Counted from the first letter of the stretch, positions 28,885-44,214 are shown. The stretch: 64,000 nucleotides of DNA from Branchiostoma floridae (GCF_000003815.2 NC_049981.1:16596290-16660289); one strand, 5' to 3'. Made by a program: numbers and translations. The notes: generated by a model not told the origin, from the letters alone.

Positions 28885-31800
28885 ATGACGGATCACGACG
28901 ATCCCGCCTTCGTGCCCATCTACGACACGCCGCGAAGCTCGTACTCAGTCGACGACATAGACGTAAGTTGTGCTTTTTTTCAACTGTCTGTCTCCTGACG
29001 ATGAAGGTTAGATATACAGGTAAGGTGTAACAAATAGCAGTTACTCAAGCAACTGGATATGATCTTGGAAACGGTCAGAAGTTTCAGGTAGAAGCCAGTA
29101 CCTTTCTTCAGTGGCTCGAATAAATCCACTACCTTTTGACAGATTATGTCTCCTTTGAGTCTAACTATACGTAGTGATGCGCGCGACTCACAGAGAAGTC
29201 AACTGAAGTAGAAACGGCTCAACACTCTTGTTGTTGCTACTTTTTTGTTTTCCTCTTGCACTGTTTTACTATCATTTTTTCCAACTTGTCAATCTTAAAA
29301 TAGAAAATTGAGGGCATTATTGAGACTGCCGTGAACGTGTTGTAAAAGAATGTCTGTCTGGTGTCGGGAAAGATTGTCGTCGATTCATGCCGAAGATTAG
29401 TTCCGTTTTAGCCTTAATGACAATGACACACAAGAAACAATATTATTACCACTAATGCATGTAACCGAAAGCGAGAGAACAGTGCCAGAGCACAGTGGTC
29501 CATTGATACTCTGCCCCCCCCCCCCCCCCCAAAAAAAAGAAAATGATAAAAGACTAGAAGCCTGCAATGAAAGTTAAGAATGTTATGGTGCTGCGGCTTG
29601 GTCATGTCCACAGAGATTATTCCAATCAGAATGCCGGTAGTAACAAATTCGACCAACTGTCTAGAAATATGGGCGTATTTTTCACCTTTTGAAGAAATAT
29701 TTCCAGAAGTTAAGAATTTTATGGAGCTTGTTTATGTTCACAGAGATTATTCTTATGCCAGTAGTAAAAATTTGACCCACTGTCTAGACATATGGGCGTA
29801 TTTTTCACCTTTTAAAGAAATATTTCCAGAGGCCGGTTGACGCCTACATGTCTGGGGAACAATCTAGACATGAGTTGTTGTTTTTACACCTTTGCTAATG
29901 TTTCGTGTGTCGAAGACCAACACTAGTACACCTTTGTCTGGTTAAACCTATATCCGTTGTTTTAAAAACGGGATATTTAGGAACATCAAGTCGGCGACCG
30001 GTAGTTCGAAATTGCAATGAATTTGAAATATTACAATATTACAACCACCGTCCGTCGACTTGCTATCCTAAATACCCCTCAGATTGACATTTGAAATTAA
30101 TTTTCAACATATATTCGCTGCACATTTCCAGCTTGTAAACAATGCGAAAGTAAACTGCGCGAACAGGGCCATGAGCTTTCCGTTCCACTCATTGTTTGAG
30201 AGCCCATTTTCGTTGTTGGATCTACCATTTTAAAAGTAGGAATTTATACATAAAGTACAGATTTTTGGACAGGTGGTATGAATTTTTTTGTCCGTTCCAA
30301 CAAGCATATCCCCGTCCCGGACAGAGGGACGGGTCCTAAGCAGTCCTGCAGGCGAAGTACCCAAAACTCTCCAGCCAGACAAAATGGCTGACTCCAGCAG
30401 CGGCCAGAACTTGCCACATTTCAAGACGTTCTCACAGCACAAAAACTCACCTTCATATAATACACTGTTAATATCGCTGCGGATTATGATAACGTATGTA
30501 GAAAAATATAGATTCATCCTATAAAAAATGACCAAAATAGTGAGATCTTGTGACTTTGGTCAATTTTATTGATTTCATAGACCAAAAACTACAATGTACC
30601 AAACGGCATGGTCATGCTATTATCATTCTTAATTTTTTTTATGTAATGATTGTGTCTACATGATGGTTCCAAACTAAAAGATGAATACATTTTCACCTAT
30701 TTTTAGCTTTGTTTATATCTATTCAAAGACTGGACTGTGTCTTGTATATTTTGCTTATAACACTGCAGTTATTTCGAATGACGTAGGCACATCTAACAGT
30801 ACTAATTTGTCTGGGTTCCTAGTCCCAGCAAGCAGAGGATAGCGGCACATTCGACGCCCGATTCGACGGTGCGAATTGCACCATGGGAGACTGGAAACAC
30901 GCCGGTAACGAGAATCCACCGCCGAAGGTCTATATACCACCACCAGGTACGAGTATATGGTTCAGTATCTATTATCATTGAAATGTAATACATTTTCACA
31001 TATTTTCAGTTTTTATATCTATTTCATGACCTACCATGAGATATAATCTTAATACGAGTTAGAAAATATGTCAGCACATCTAAAGCCGGGAACGGATTTT
31101 TGTTCTGTAATACTAGTAAGTCTTGGAACTTGTAAAAGTGTCCTATCTTGTTCTTTCTATTACGATTATTAAAGAAATATATATTTTGGGCGAGCAGAAA
31201 GAAACACACAATTAGCCACCGTGCACTTTTCCGTTTTAGATTATTTTCAATATTACCAGGGCTTTTAGCTCGCTATGTACTTGTCATTACGTCGTCACCA
31301 ATGTTAACAATGTTATCCTTCAGCACTAGCAATTATCTATAACAATTCGACAAATAGTGACGGGAGGGCAAGGAAATCATATTTTTAGAAATTTAATGTA
31401 CATTATAAGTATAAGAACAAACGTTGTTCTCTTTGTTAGCCCATAGTGTACAACCTGCTGGTGTAGTGTTTGCGTAAAGGTATTTAACCCATGGCCAGAC
31501 CCAGAGGTCCTGGGCACCAATCCCCTGACATGCCACAGGCACTTTACAGGACTTTCTTCAATCCACCCAGGTGTAAATATGTACCTGAATTTAGGGACAA
31601 AAGGCAATGTAAGGGGTCTGGGTTTCACCTTCCTATACCGTGCCCTGGACACAGTACATGTAGATAACACATTGTTACAACACAGAGTCCATGGGGGTAC
31701 CTTTAGTTTACCTCGATGCATTTGTTTTTCTTTGTATATGGTGCCGTTGAATTAAGTTAGTACCTTGATTGCAGTGCCACATTGCCCTTGTCTTTGTCCG

Positions 31801-34800
31801 AAAGCAAACAAAACATGTGCAGGTTGACCATTTTGCAGCATGTGCGTTTAAGGGTTAAAGGCTAAAAAAAAAGCTGTAGCTCTGCACAACTTGTATTGAC
31901 AAGTCAGTCTTAAAACTTAAAACATAACGATAAGCTGGAGGCCATATTGGACTCAAGATGTAAGGGAGACAAGGCGAGGATCCGGAAGAACAAAAGGAAG
32001 GAAATAACAATGGATACAAACACACTGTGTTTATTATTCACATAAATTATGTAGATGGAAGAAGCACGGCAGCAGAAAGACTGCAGACTTATCATTCATA
32101 CCTTTTCTCGATGCAGCATATTTCTGTGGGAACAAAAATGTGCCATTATAGCTTAAAAGATTCCAGAGGAGATGTTACAAATCAATCTAATATGGCGGAG
32201 GAGGGAAAAATCACGAAAAAAAATACTTGTGGCATTCGTTCACAACTGCAGTGGCTAGATTGACTTTTCGCACCGGAGAAGAATAAATTCACCTACGTGT
32301 CTTTTACCTTCAAAAGTAAAATCAGCTAGTAACAATGTGCCTTTTGTCCTTTATTTAGGTACACATCGTGTTTACTTCAGTTTTCTTATGTTCCCTAACA
32401 GCGTACGACAACACCTACCCTGAGATGTACCGTCCAGCCGGTGCTGATGACGACCCCCCACCGCCCCCTGTCGCCGGTAAGACAGTTTGCACTGTTTTCG
32501 CTAATCTCCAACCAGATCCACGGTGCGTAATGTATAGTACCAAACTTCCCGTTTGACTCCCTTAGCCGGCAACATTCCTTGGCCAGCTTTGATACTATAT
32601 TATGGCACCGTAGGATCTGCTTGGAGATTATGTTTTATGTATTGAATATAGTAGAATTTTACAATCAGATAATTTTCTATTGTTGTCATCCCATTCAGGT
32701 TATTGTTATTCTATAATTTGAATGTGTTGCAGGCTTTTGTGCTAGAAAATACTTACCACCTGGGCTGCCTAACTAGCCAATGGCTTCCAAGCTAGGTTAT
32801 TCTATTTCAATGTAGAAATTAAAACAACATGGATCTTCATACCCGTGATAGCGATATGTCTTTTATGTCCGTAATGCATGTAGATTTTTATGGCAGTTGC
32901 ATCTTATTTTTTTGCCCGTAATGTGTTTTTCATGCCCGTTGTGTAGGTTTTCAAGTATGTTGTTACATAATTCATCTCCGTGATAGTTTTTCTTTAACTG
33001 TCTTCATTTACGCTATACAGTATTTGTTTCAACCTTTGCCGAGAAGATCATGTTTTTTGTGTCGTGTGTATGTTGCTTTGTTTGTGGGTTTGTATGCTTG
33101 TTTGTTTGTAAAACGAATAACCCAAAAGGTGTAGATGGATCTACATGGCATAGTATGGTGTTAGAAAAATGAAAAACTAGTTTGACAAGGCTACTAATGG
33201 ACACTGTGTGTTACTAAAATAAAACTTCTGGTTTTGAGATTCTATGGATAGGACATATCATCTGTATTTGTAATGGATTTGACTCCAAAAGACTTCTGAG
33301 CAACAAACAAAGATATTATCATCGTCTGACTTTAGATGGTAGAGACTAGTATTTGGCAGGGTTTTGATATTTCATGTTCTGAACATGCTGTGGTCATGAT
33401 TTTGAGTGGTAGATAGCTCTTGATTATTGGTATGTAGATCTCACTGCACTTGGGGCAACGGTGCCGCACTGTTGGGTTCGAAAGATTATTCAATGAATTT
33501 CAGAGATAAAGAACGAGTTCTCTTACTTTTTGCGTATTTCATTGTCTTCTAAGTCATACTTTTATGTATCTAATTATTAAGAAAATCGGCGAAAATAACA
33601 CAACAGTGCCGCAGTGAACAGACCCCGCAGTGCCGCACCGGTGCCCCAAGTGCAGTGAGATACCACCTTAAGTTGAGATTTTGGTAATTTCATGCTTGTT
33701 GTGTTTTCAGCGCACGGCGTGACCCTGACCATCCCGGTTAACGCCACGTTGAGCGCGACCAATGATGGCGACACGGACTCCACATCCAACAGGACCTACA
33801 TCTCCTCTTACGGTAGGGTACAACATCAAAGCCTATCGAAGGCTTCAGTTGAAAAACTTACCAGTAATCATTTTAGAAGAATGCCATGCATATAGGACAA
33901 TATGTGTAAAGGAGCGGCAAACAGAATCCAGACTTCTAATCATACAGAAAAAAAGAGAGACATATGATCGAGTTTGTATCCTTCCACAGGTACTTTCAAG
34001 GCCATTGTTTTGCTGTACTATCTCGTTAGCTTTCCCAGTATGAGAGATTTCGGTGTACGGCTACGTTCTTTTCTAATCATTATACTGTCCAAATAACGAC
34101 CTCAAAATCATCCCAAGGGCTTCTTTTCACATGATTATGTAGCCTCCTCCCTGGAAGCCTCTAGAGTAAAACTCACAAGCCTTCAAAACAAACATTTGAC
34201 CACCATGTCCTAACACAGTCGCCCACTCTATAAGTCTCAATAAGTCATGCTCCTGCGTTGAGAAATGTCGTTGATAGAAGAATTTTTGATGAAAACTAGG
34301 TCGTGCTCGTCAAGGGGGGTTGAGGGCTACCCCATATCCAGGTTCCTTACTGGATTAGATATCTCTTTCATTATTAAACTAAGTCTCCCCAAATGTATAT
34401 ATGTGCAGGTATGACCGACCGGGATTACGGGAAGCGCGGGTCTGCCCTGCTGCTCCGGCGGGTGGCGAAGGCCTCCCTTGCCGCCGGGATCCTGGCCCTG
34501 CTCGGGATAGCCTGTGCTACTTTGATCCTCACCAATCAAAGTCACCTGGAGAATGCTGACGTCAATCTGTTGAAAACGCAGGTAATTCGTTTATCGTTCG
34601 TCCATTTCTCTCTTCACTTTAATTCAAACAGTCTAGGTATATGGCTTAACTATTAACAGCAGCGCACAGGCCATGTATCCATGTACCGGGTTTATACGGG
34701 AGTGGCAGTTTCAGCACAGCACGAAAACAACTATTTAAGCAAAGTTTCAGAGATACGTATAAAAACCTTAAAGGCGAAGAAATATTTCAGAAGATTTTAA

Positions 34801-37800
34801 GATCTATTAAAGGCATCGGAAACATACATCTGGCCTTTACGTAAGATTTCAGCGTTTGTAAATGTAACTTAATCTGTCGTGTTTCTTTACGTGAATTTTA
34901 CATGTATTTTAGTACGCCGAAAAGACAACATAAATGTCTCAAAAAGTTATAAATAATAATCCGTTTTACTGTTTTACCACTGTGGTAATATTTCAAATTT
35001 TTAAATATGAAACTGACAAATACCGTTTCTCTAGATCTGTTTACCAAACTTACCTCGGCTATGTCAAATATGATAAGCCTTTGTCTGGCGTTTGATAAAA
35101 CATTGCGTCATCTGTTTTAAAACAGTGACAAGATTTACTGTCAAAACTAACAATTGCGTTTTCCGGGGAAAAATGTTATGTTAATACCTCAGAAAAGTCA
35201 AATACAATATTCTTCTATGTTGTTTGTTCCGAAAGCATATGATGTATTCGATCTTTCTGTGCGCAATTTTTGATTCGAACAGGGAATACCTCTTACGTTT
35301 AGCTTATATGCGCTCCCTTACGTTACATGAAATGCTGCGTTTTTCTGTTGAATATACGGCATCTGTAATCTATTTCGAACCACCGTTTACGCAAAGAAGG
35401 GGGGGCTTCCCCCGTTTAGCTTATATGATGCCAAGAGGTATATGAAATGTTGCGTATTTCTGTTAAACATACGACATGTTTAATCTTTGAATCAAGGCAG
35501 TTTAAGCGAACATGGGGAGACCTCCCCCGTTTAGCTTATATGTTGCCAAAACGTACATGAAATGTTGCGTATTTCTGTTGAACATACGACATGTTTAATC
35601 TTTGAATCCGCGCAGTTTAAGCGAACTAGGAGAGACCTCCCCCGTTTAGCTTATATGTTGCCAAGACGTACATGAAATGTTGCGTATTTCTGTTGAACAT
35701 ACGACATGTTTAATCTTTGAATCCGCGCAGTTTAAACGAACTAGGGGAGACCTCCCCCGTTTAGCTTATATGTTGTCAAGACGTATATGAAATGTTGCGT
35801 ATTTCTGTTGAACATACGACAAGTTTAATCTTTGAATCCGTGCACTGTTAAGCGAACACGGGGAGACCTCCCCCGTTAAGCTTATATGTTGCCAAAACGT
35901 ATATAAAATTTTGCGTATTTCTGTTGAACATACGGCATGTTTAATCTTTGAATCCGCGCAGTTTAAGCGAACTAGGGGAGACCTCCCCCGTTTAACTTAT
36001 ATGTTGTCAAGACGTATATGAAATGTTGGGTATTTCTGTTGAACATACGACATGTTTAATCTTTGAATCCGTGCACTTTTAAGCGAACACGGGGAGACCT
36101 CCCCCGTTTAGCTTATATGNNNNNNNNNNNNNNNNNNNNNNNNNNNNNNNNNNNNNNNNNNNNNNNNNNNNNNNNNNNNNNNNNNNNNNNNNNNNNNNNN
36201 NNNNNNNNNNNNNNNNNNNNNNNNNNNNNNNNNNNNNNNNNNNNNNNNNNNNNNNNNNNNNNNNNNNNNNNNNNNNNNNNNNNNNNNNNNNNNNNNNNNN
36301 NNNNNNNNNNNNNNNNNNNNNNNNNNNNNNNNNNNNNNNNNNNNNNNNNNNNNNNNNNNNNNNNNNNNNNNNNNNNNNNNNNNNNNNNNNNNNNNNNNNN
36401 NNNNNNNNNNNNNNNNNNNNNNNNNNNNNNNNNNNNNNNNNNNNNNNNNNNNNNNNNNNNNNNNNNNNNNNNNNNNNNNNNNNNNNNNNNNNNNNNNNNN
36501 NNNNNATACGACATGTTTAATCTTTGAATTCGTGCACTTTTAAGCGAACACGGGGAGACCTCCCCCGTTTAGCTTATATGTTGTCAAAACGTATATGAAA
36601 TGTTGCGTATTTCTGTTGAACATACAACATGTTTAATCTTTGAATCCGCGCAGTTTAAGCGAACTAGGGGAGACCTCCCCCGTTTAGCTTATATGTTGTC
36701 AAAACGTACATGAAATGTTGCGTATTTCTGCTGAACATACGACCTGTTTAATCTTTGAATCCGCGCAGTTTAAGCGAACACGGGGAGACCTCCCCCGTTT
36801 AGCTTATATGTTGCCAAAACGTATATGAAATGTTGCGTATTTCTGTTGAACACACGACATGTTTAATCTTTGAATCCGCAAAGTTTAAGCAAACTAGGGG
36901 AGACCTCTCCCGTTTAGCTTATATGTTACCAAAACGTACATGAAATGTTGCGTATTTCTGTTGAACATACGACATGTTTAATCTTTGAATCTGCGCAGTT
37001 TAAGCGAACACGGGGAGACCTCCACCGTTTAGCTTATATGTTGCCAAAACGAATATGAAATGTTGCGTTTTTTCTGTTGAGCATACAACATATTTAATCT
37101 TTGAATCCGCGCACACGGTGAGACCTCCCCCGTTAAAAGCTCCTTGGTTTAGCTTATACTTTTGTGTAGTGAGTGGTGTTTAATCATGATATTTTTCTTA
37201 CTATTAAACGGCGAGCATTTCTTACTACAAGTAAATGTACGAATGATTTCTTTATCTACAAGCAAGCGTCAAGAAAGAACAGTATACCCGAGTATATATG
37301 GTACAGAGAGATTGGCACGTTATATTGCTATAGTCTAGGCGATTGGTGCAGAATATAGCTAAAATTGCTCAAAATGACGTAAAGCATGAATTTTGGTATG
37401 ATGAATACTGAGTATGTTCAATGACCTTTTCATTTTACTTTGTAGTATACACTGACTTTCACCAGTAAAAGCCACCAGTAAACGCGCGCCATGTATAGAT
37501 CTATAAAATTAAGTGATTCTGCAAACTTTTTTCTATCAGTTTTATAAATCTAGCATGAAGTTGGATATAAATGACGAAAGGAGAACATAACATTGAAGAA
37601 AGGACAAGCTGGATAGGAGAAAATGAAATACTTTTAAAAAGTTAAAGCTGTCCGACGAAATAACGTTAGTTATCTGCATATAACAGGCGACACTATAAAT
37701 CCGGAAGGAGCCCTCTAATCCGGAGAAAAACAGCATTCGTATGCTGATCGCCATCCTGGCCCAACAATACTTTCCAATGACCTGATATAGCACCCTATAC

Positions 37801-40800
37801 ATTATTATGTTCAGCTAGGAAATTCCTTGTGTCTTTTAATTTTAACAATAAATCTTATGCGCTTATAAATCTCACCATGCATAGAAACGTCTCGAATATG
37901 TATGGGGTTACACTCAATCCAGTGTTTATAATACAGAGTTCTATTACCTAGTTTAATATACTGATTTCCCCCATTTCCCTCATTCTTTATTTCTTTTGCT
38001 GTTTCTAGTACCTTCTTTACCACCAAAGTTGGCATAACCGGTGGTTGGGGGCAGTCCCCCTTCCTACAAAAGTTCGTACTAGAAATCAAATTATCTTTTC
38101 CATACTGACTCAAATGGAATTTTGGAATAAGTTTCCATTGCACATTATGTCCTTGGTTGAGTCTCTTCACCCAAAGGGCTAAGAAGCCCTAGTGTTGGGC
38201 TCTTAAATCAACCATATTCATCACTCCATCACTGTGGTCTTAGACCATACATTTTCTACCTATCTTGTCTTTCTTTTCATTGCATACAAGGGTCGAACAT
38301 ATCCTTTTCTACAGTCTAAGTACCCATTCTGGGGTAGTCTATGTTCATAAAATTGTAGATAATCGGTGCGGTGATAAGTGCTAGCTGTTTAATTACAGTT
38401 ACTTTCCCATGTTAAGCTCGAACACAGTCACTGTCATATAGTCATATAGTAACTGTTTTATCTGCATACATAGAACACCTTGGACCAGCTCGCCCGGAAG
38501 ATGAGCTTCAGCCTGGCCTCCCTCGTCAACCTCCGCCAGAAGGCGGCTGGTAACCATGGACACGAGCATAGCGCACGAGCACCCACACGTCAACCCCATG
38601 GATCACTCAAGGTAATTCTTTTTATCCTTGATCATGTATATATAGATACTGAGTTTGTTGAATAGCGGGATGTCTAGGCTATATAGCGGAGGAGATTGTG
38701 AGGTCACGGGTTCGATTCCTGGCAGTACTCGCCAGACGTTTTGTCCAAGACGGCAGTCAACACGACTGGCCTTATTTCAACCAGATGTATTTCTCTACGG
38801 CCTCAATAAGTCATATGATTTTCTTTGACTTTATATTATTTTGGGGTACACTTGGACCCCGGTTCTGTAAAATAAAGTAATTTGATGACTTGAATAGGTT
38901 GGCATTTGTAACTTGATGCATGCACTCATATGATGATTCATGTTGGGGTTGATTTGGCCCATGTACAAATTGTTCAAAGTTTTATAACGTCTTCCATTTC
39001 CAGCCCCTCCATATCTCCAGACACGGACGCTGTTGAGGCAAAGATCTTGGACTCCCTGGCCAACATGGTGGACACGAAACCGGATGTGACGTCGGTTACC
39101 GAGGATTACGACTACCTGCCTGACGATGATTGGCCCATGGACGACATCGATGACCTGCTGGACGGTGCAGACTATGGTGACGTCGATTCTTCCACTCCGG
39201 AACCAGAACATGCAGGTATGTATTGCGTAATGATTATCAACATCTAGGTCTGTTTGTTTGGGTGATTGTTTGTTTGTTTAGTTGTTTGGTTGGTCGTTGG
39301 TTGGTTGGTTGGTTGGTTGGTTGGTTTGTTTGTTTGTTTGTTGGTTGGTTGGTTGGTTGGTTGGTCGGTCGGTCGGTCGGTCGGTCGGTCGGTCCGATTT
39401 TGGCTCCTCCCTCTCTCCTGCACGGTATTTATATATTGTTACCTCCATGAAATGTAATGGAATGGAGGTTATATTTTACCCTGTGTTTGTGTGTCTGTCT
39501 GTGTGTGTGTGTGTGCACGTGTGTAAACAAGATAACTCAAGAACGGTTGGATGGATTGGTTTTATACTTGGTGTGTTGGTAGGGTGTGATGAAAGCTGGA
39601 AATGATTAGATTTGGGCCCCCTAGTGGCTCCCCTTGGTACTGCAGCGCAACTTCCGGTTTTGCTATTTTGGTGTTCTGAACATGCTATGGTCACGATTTT
39701 TGAGTATTAGATAGCTCTTGTGCTCATGAAGAAGTGACTTAAGTTTGGGCCCCCTAGCGTCTAGTTTTGGGATAGCAGGGGCATTTTTGTCAAAAACTTC
39801 TGAAGAGGATAACTCAAGAAGGGAACAACGGATTTTCATGATTTTTGGTATGTAGGCACCTCAGACAATGTTGTACAAAATGAAATACTAATTATGCAAA
39901 ATAGGAGCAAATTTGCATAATTAATGACAACATTCAATCATAGCAGTTTTTTCTATGTATCTCTTGTCTTGGGCGTGATATGGTCTTGAAATTTAGGTGG
40001 GAGATAGCTTTCAGTGTCATGACAAAGTTGGGCAAGTTTCAGCCCCCTAACATTTAATTTGGGAACTGCAGGGGCGTTTTTGTCAAGACATTCCGAAGAG
40101 GATAACTGCAGAAACGATTGACGGGTTAGCATCATATTAGGCATGCGGGTACCTTAGGTAAAGATGTTCATAATGATATACATGTTATGCAAGTGAGGAC
40201 TTAATTTGCATAATTAATGAGGAAATTGTATAATTCCATTGTTTGCAATAACTGGACTTCAATAAATGTAACACATGTTAATATGATAGGTGGAATATAA
40301 GCAGATACCAAATATGGTAATGAGTGACTTATTTGCATAATTTATGTAAAAATTGCAAAACCGCTTTATGATTAATAATGGGAATTTTATAATTGTGACA
40401 TGTGTACGTTTGTCAATGATGAACAACACCATGCATAAATTATGTTAATGTCTTAGTCAATTGCATGAAATTTACGAAAGCTCTAAATTTTCATGGAAGT
40501 ATGAGGTCGCCGAACTCTAGTTTAATTTTGCTTTCTTACTTTATTTCTATGTGCAAATTAATGCAATAAAATCAAACTTTTGTGCTGGAAATACGTTCTC
40601 CTGTCCATGCAGGTGCTCTAAGGGGCCCGCCTGCCTCTTGCAAGGACATCCAGAAGACCCATGACGGACTGAACAACATCTTCCCGTTCCCGGGCTGCAC
40701 CACGCCGATCCAGGTGTACTGCCACAACATGACCAGGAGCCCGGCCGAGTTCCTGCCGCTGAGCCATCTCAAGACCCTCAGGATGTACCACATGGCGGTA

Positions 40801-43800
40801 AGACCCGGGGATGTTCATGTCCTGAAAATGGGGTCAGTGGGTAGGAATGTTTATCAGAGGTCCGCCGTCAACAAGATAGGGTGTCCACATCAATGGACCT
40901 GGGCTCCGTGGGTCTGTTTGTAGTAAGTTTTCGAAATACTACTGCAAAAGAACAGAACATTGCAAGAAAGAATGTTGGTTTTATCCATCAGATATTCCTA
41001 CAAGTGGTCAACACCCCAAATGGTCGGAAAGCGGAAACACAATGTTTTGTTTTTACAAGGCCCTTTATAAAGACATAGCGTCCGTTGCATTTTTTTTTAT
41101 ATCGTACTGTGTTGTACATGTATTTAGTAAGTTAGTCAGGGCATGCAGTGGTTTTACCCTTGTGATCATTGATATTTCCCAGTTCATCCTCTGGATAGTT
41201 AGGAGTTACAGAATACTTCAGTTACGCAATCCTCTGTTAAGAGCTCTCGCTGAGCACTGCGATTGCCACGATCTTACGATTTCTACGGATAGAGGCAAGT
41301 AGGCCAAAAACAAAATTTCTTTTTTGTTGCAGTCTCAATGTCTGAAAGCAATAAACCTAACATACTGTCAGAGTTGGGATGTCTGCTAAGTAAATCATAT
41401 AGCAAAGCTTGGCAGAGCAACGGCAAGACTCTATTCTTATAAATAACTAGAAATTACATCATATGCATAGGTTTAGTAAACAAAATAATCAGTGATTCGG
41501 TATTTATTTATTATTAGGATTCTCCATTGGGAGGGTATGGCGAAACAGGTGTTAAGAACACCTTTTCAAAGCCGCCATACACACATGTGCACATGTTCGC
41601 ACATGTCTACACGCGGCGGGGTTACACCGCCCCTTACGGGGTGATATACCCTTTCGCTGGCTGATACGGTATGGAGGTTCGCCAGGCCTCCAACCGGGTG
41701 ATTTGAAGTGAATCACCAACTCCAGACAGAAGGGTTTGTTCCATCGCACACCGCACCATCGCACGTGTGGGGGTTCTTTAACGTGCATGGGGTGTGACTC
41801 TCCCCATACACGGGACCTCCATTTAACGTCCTATCCGAGGGACGGCCCTAGCCGAAGCTAGGTACTCATTTTTCACCTGAGTATAGTGAGGAAATCCGTG
41901 TAAAGTGCCTTTCCCAAGGGCACAAGATCGGTGACACGCAGCGGGATTCGAACTCGCCACCTCTCGATCACGAGGCACAAATCCCGCCGCTGCGCCAGAC
42001 GATCTCACGGTAACAATGCACACTGGGAGGAACAATGGGGTTTCAATAACACCAGTGTCTGTTTGAATTGGCTAGATGATTGTAACGTGAATACTAATAT
42101 ATTTTAAGGGTGACAAAATGCCTATACAGTGACGTGAAATAGTCGAGTAGACTACCAAGTCAAGCGAAGCGATCGAGGTGGTTTATAATATTGTCAAATC
42201 AAAGGCCATTGTTATATCTGACACGTGATAATCAAAATATATTTGCTGATAAAGAGGGCCAGGTCAATTATATTCTACATGAGCTTTACATAATATCAAT
42301 CAATCAATAGATGTCACTAATTGTGAACTGTGCTATTCTCAAAGATGACTGGAATAGTGTTACGATTGTTCTACTCATTAGTTGATTAAGAAAACCTTAA
42401 TATTTCCCCCTGTTTTTCATTGTCAGACTGGACATAGCACTATCCAGTATGAGAAAGTGCGTGTGAAGTTCGAGGGAAGGAAGATAGTGCCTGTGCTGAG
42501 CGACCTGACTTTTGCCACCTTCAACAAAGGTATGTATCCACAAAGGTACATGTGGACTAGTGCTAACATCATTGTCTATGAAGCAGCCACGTTTAGGGTT
42601 CAAACCCCTACCTACGAAACCGAATGTCTTTTTATATTTCTGAATACTCCAGCATTAGCAAAATGACCTGAATTAACCACTAAATCATTACTTCGTAAAG
42701 ACTTCATAAAGTTTATTTTTCAACATTAAAAAAAACAGTGTTAGATTTAACAGATACGTCTAGTCAGCTGCTAATATCAGCTTTGTCACGAATGAAAATT
42801 AAAGCTAAATAGGTTTCGGCGACCTCGTAACTGCATGAAATATTTCGAGCTTTCGATGAAAATGACATAGACCTTTGCATAATTTTGATTACATGGTGAT
42901 GCACATCATTGACTAAGTTAAACGTACACGTGCCGCAAGTATAAAATTCCCATATTTGGCATGTGTTCACGTTCCACCTATCATAAATTACATCCTGTCA
43001 CAATGGAATTATACAATTGGGTTAAAACCAAAAATATTCTGTTAGTTTCTAGGTACCAGAGTGCTGCATCCCAGGGCAGGAATGTGGTTCAGGCTTCTTC
43101 AGGTAAATTGTTCAAATCGAGGCGAGAGTGTACTAGATTTGCCAATAATCAAGCTTGCTAAGTTCCGCACTCAGATACGTTTTGACTGGAAAGTCAACGT
43201 TGGAGTAGAACAAACTAAGATTAAGAAAAAAAAAGATACAAGGCGATCGGAAAGATTGACATTTCTGAAACACTTAACTAATTAGGACATGTTTTAATCT
43301 AGTAACCTTTACGTTAAATCGACTATCAGAAACATATATAAATTTTGTCAAACTTTGCTAGAAGTAAATCATGATGAATAACTTTGACGATATTCTATAA
43401 AAAAACTTTTGATGTTTTGGAGACAATTGTAGATGAAGACACGGACATAGTAGCGCTACACTCAAGTACAAAAACGTATATTATAGCACCATGGAAAATT
43501 ATATACCAATAACCAATATAATGTCAAACAAAAACTAACTGAAAGAATTTCTAACAAGGGTAAAGTAAATCATAGATACGAGTTAACTAAATAAAATCAA
43601 ACAAATGGAATTAACACAACGACGTACAAAGTAACAGAAACTTAAGGTTTAACTTTAAGGTTATTTAAGCTCTTTGGCCTCTTTTCTTACATCTACAGTT
43701 AAAGTAATGGGTATAAAGGTGATTACTGCATACCCGCTACCAGCTAAAAATAGCAAAGGCTTTCATGAGCTTTTTTACTTCTTGTCTCATTTTTTCCATA

Positions 43801-44167
43801 GATCAGGCCTTGCCGCCTTGCGTCCTGATCGGGACCTGCAACCCTGGACAAGAGAACACCTGCTGCACTGTGGCAAGGGCAGATCTGTCCTTTACCAACC
43901 CTGATCTCAGGGTCGCCGGTAGCCACGGCATCGGCCCGATTGGCAGGCCATTGAGCAAGCCCAAATCTGTCCCTCCGCGGAGCATGCTGTTCCCGAACAC
44001 ACCGGTGAGTCCTAACCAGGTCTACAACTACGAATAGATTTTTTGTTTGTTTTCTTGTTTGTTTGTTTGTTTGTTTTTTTGTATCTTTGTTTATTCATGA
44101 AAGCCCAAATCAATAAAAAAGCTTAGGATGGGGGTTCTTATAGTTATACATATAAACACGTATTCAC

Positions 44168-44214
<47 letters not shown>

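Noticed and set aside
36063-36527. Open frames spanning the gap
   Set aside because: They consist almost wholly of Ns.
35224-37145. CRISPR-like array
   Set aside because: The whole 115-bp unit is repeated with no unique spacers, and the genome is eukaryotic; it is a minisatellite.
38550-38665. Longer exon 6 of the GON-like gene ending at the 38612 donor
   Set aside because: It leaves phase 0, which puts a stop in exon 7; the donor at 38550 joined to the acceptor at 39020 keeps the frame.
38665-38775. Functional tRNA gene
   Set aside because: A and B boxes are present but the arms do not form a cloverleaf; SINE head preferred. The same applies to 5760-5825 and 41935-42010 on the minus strand.
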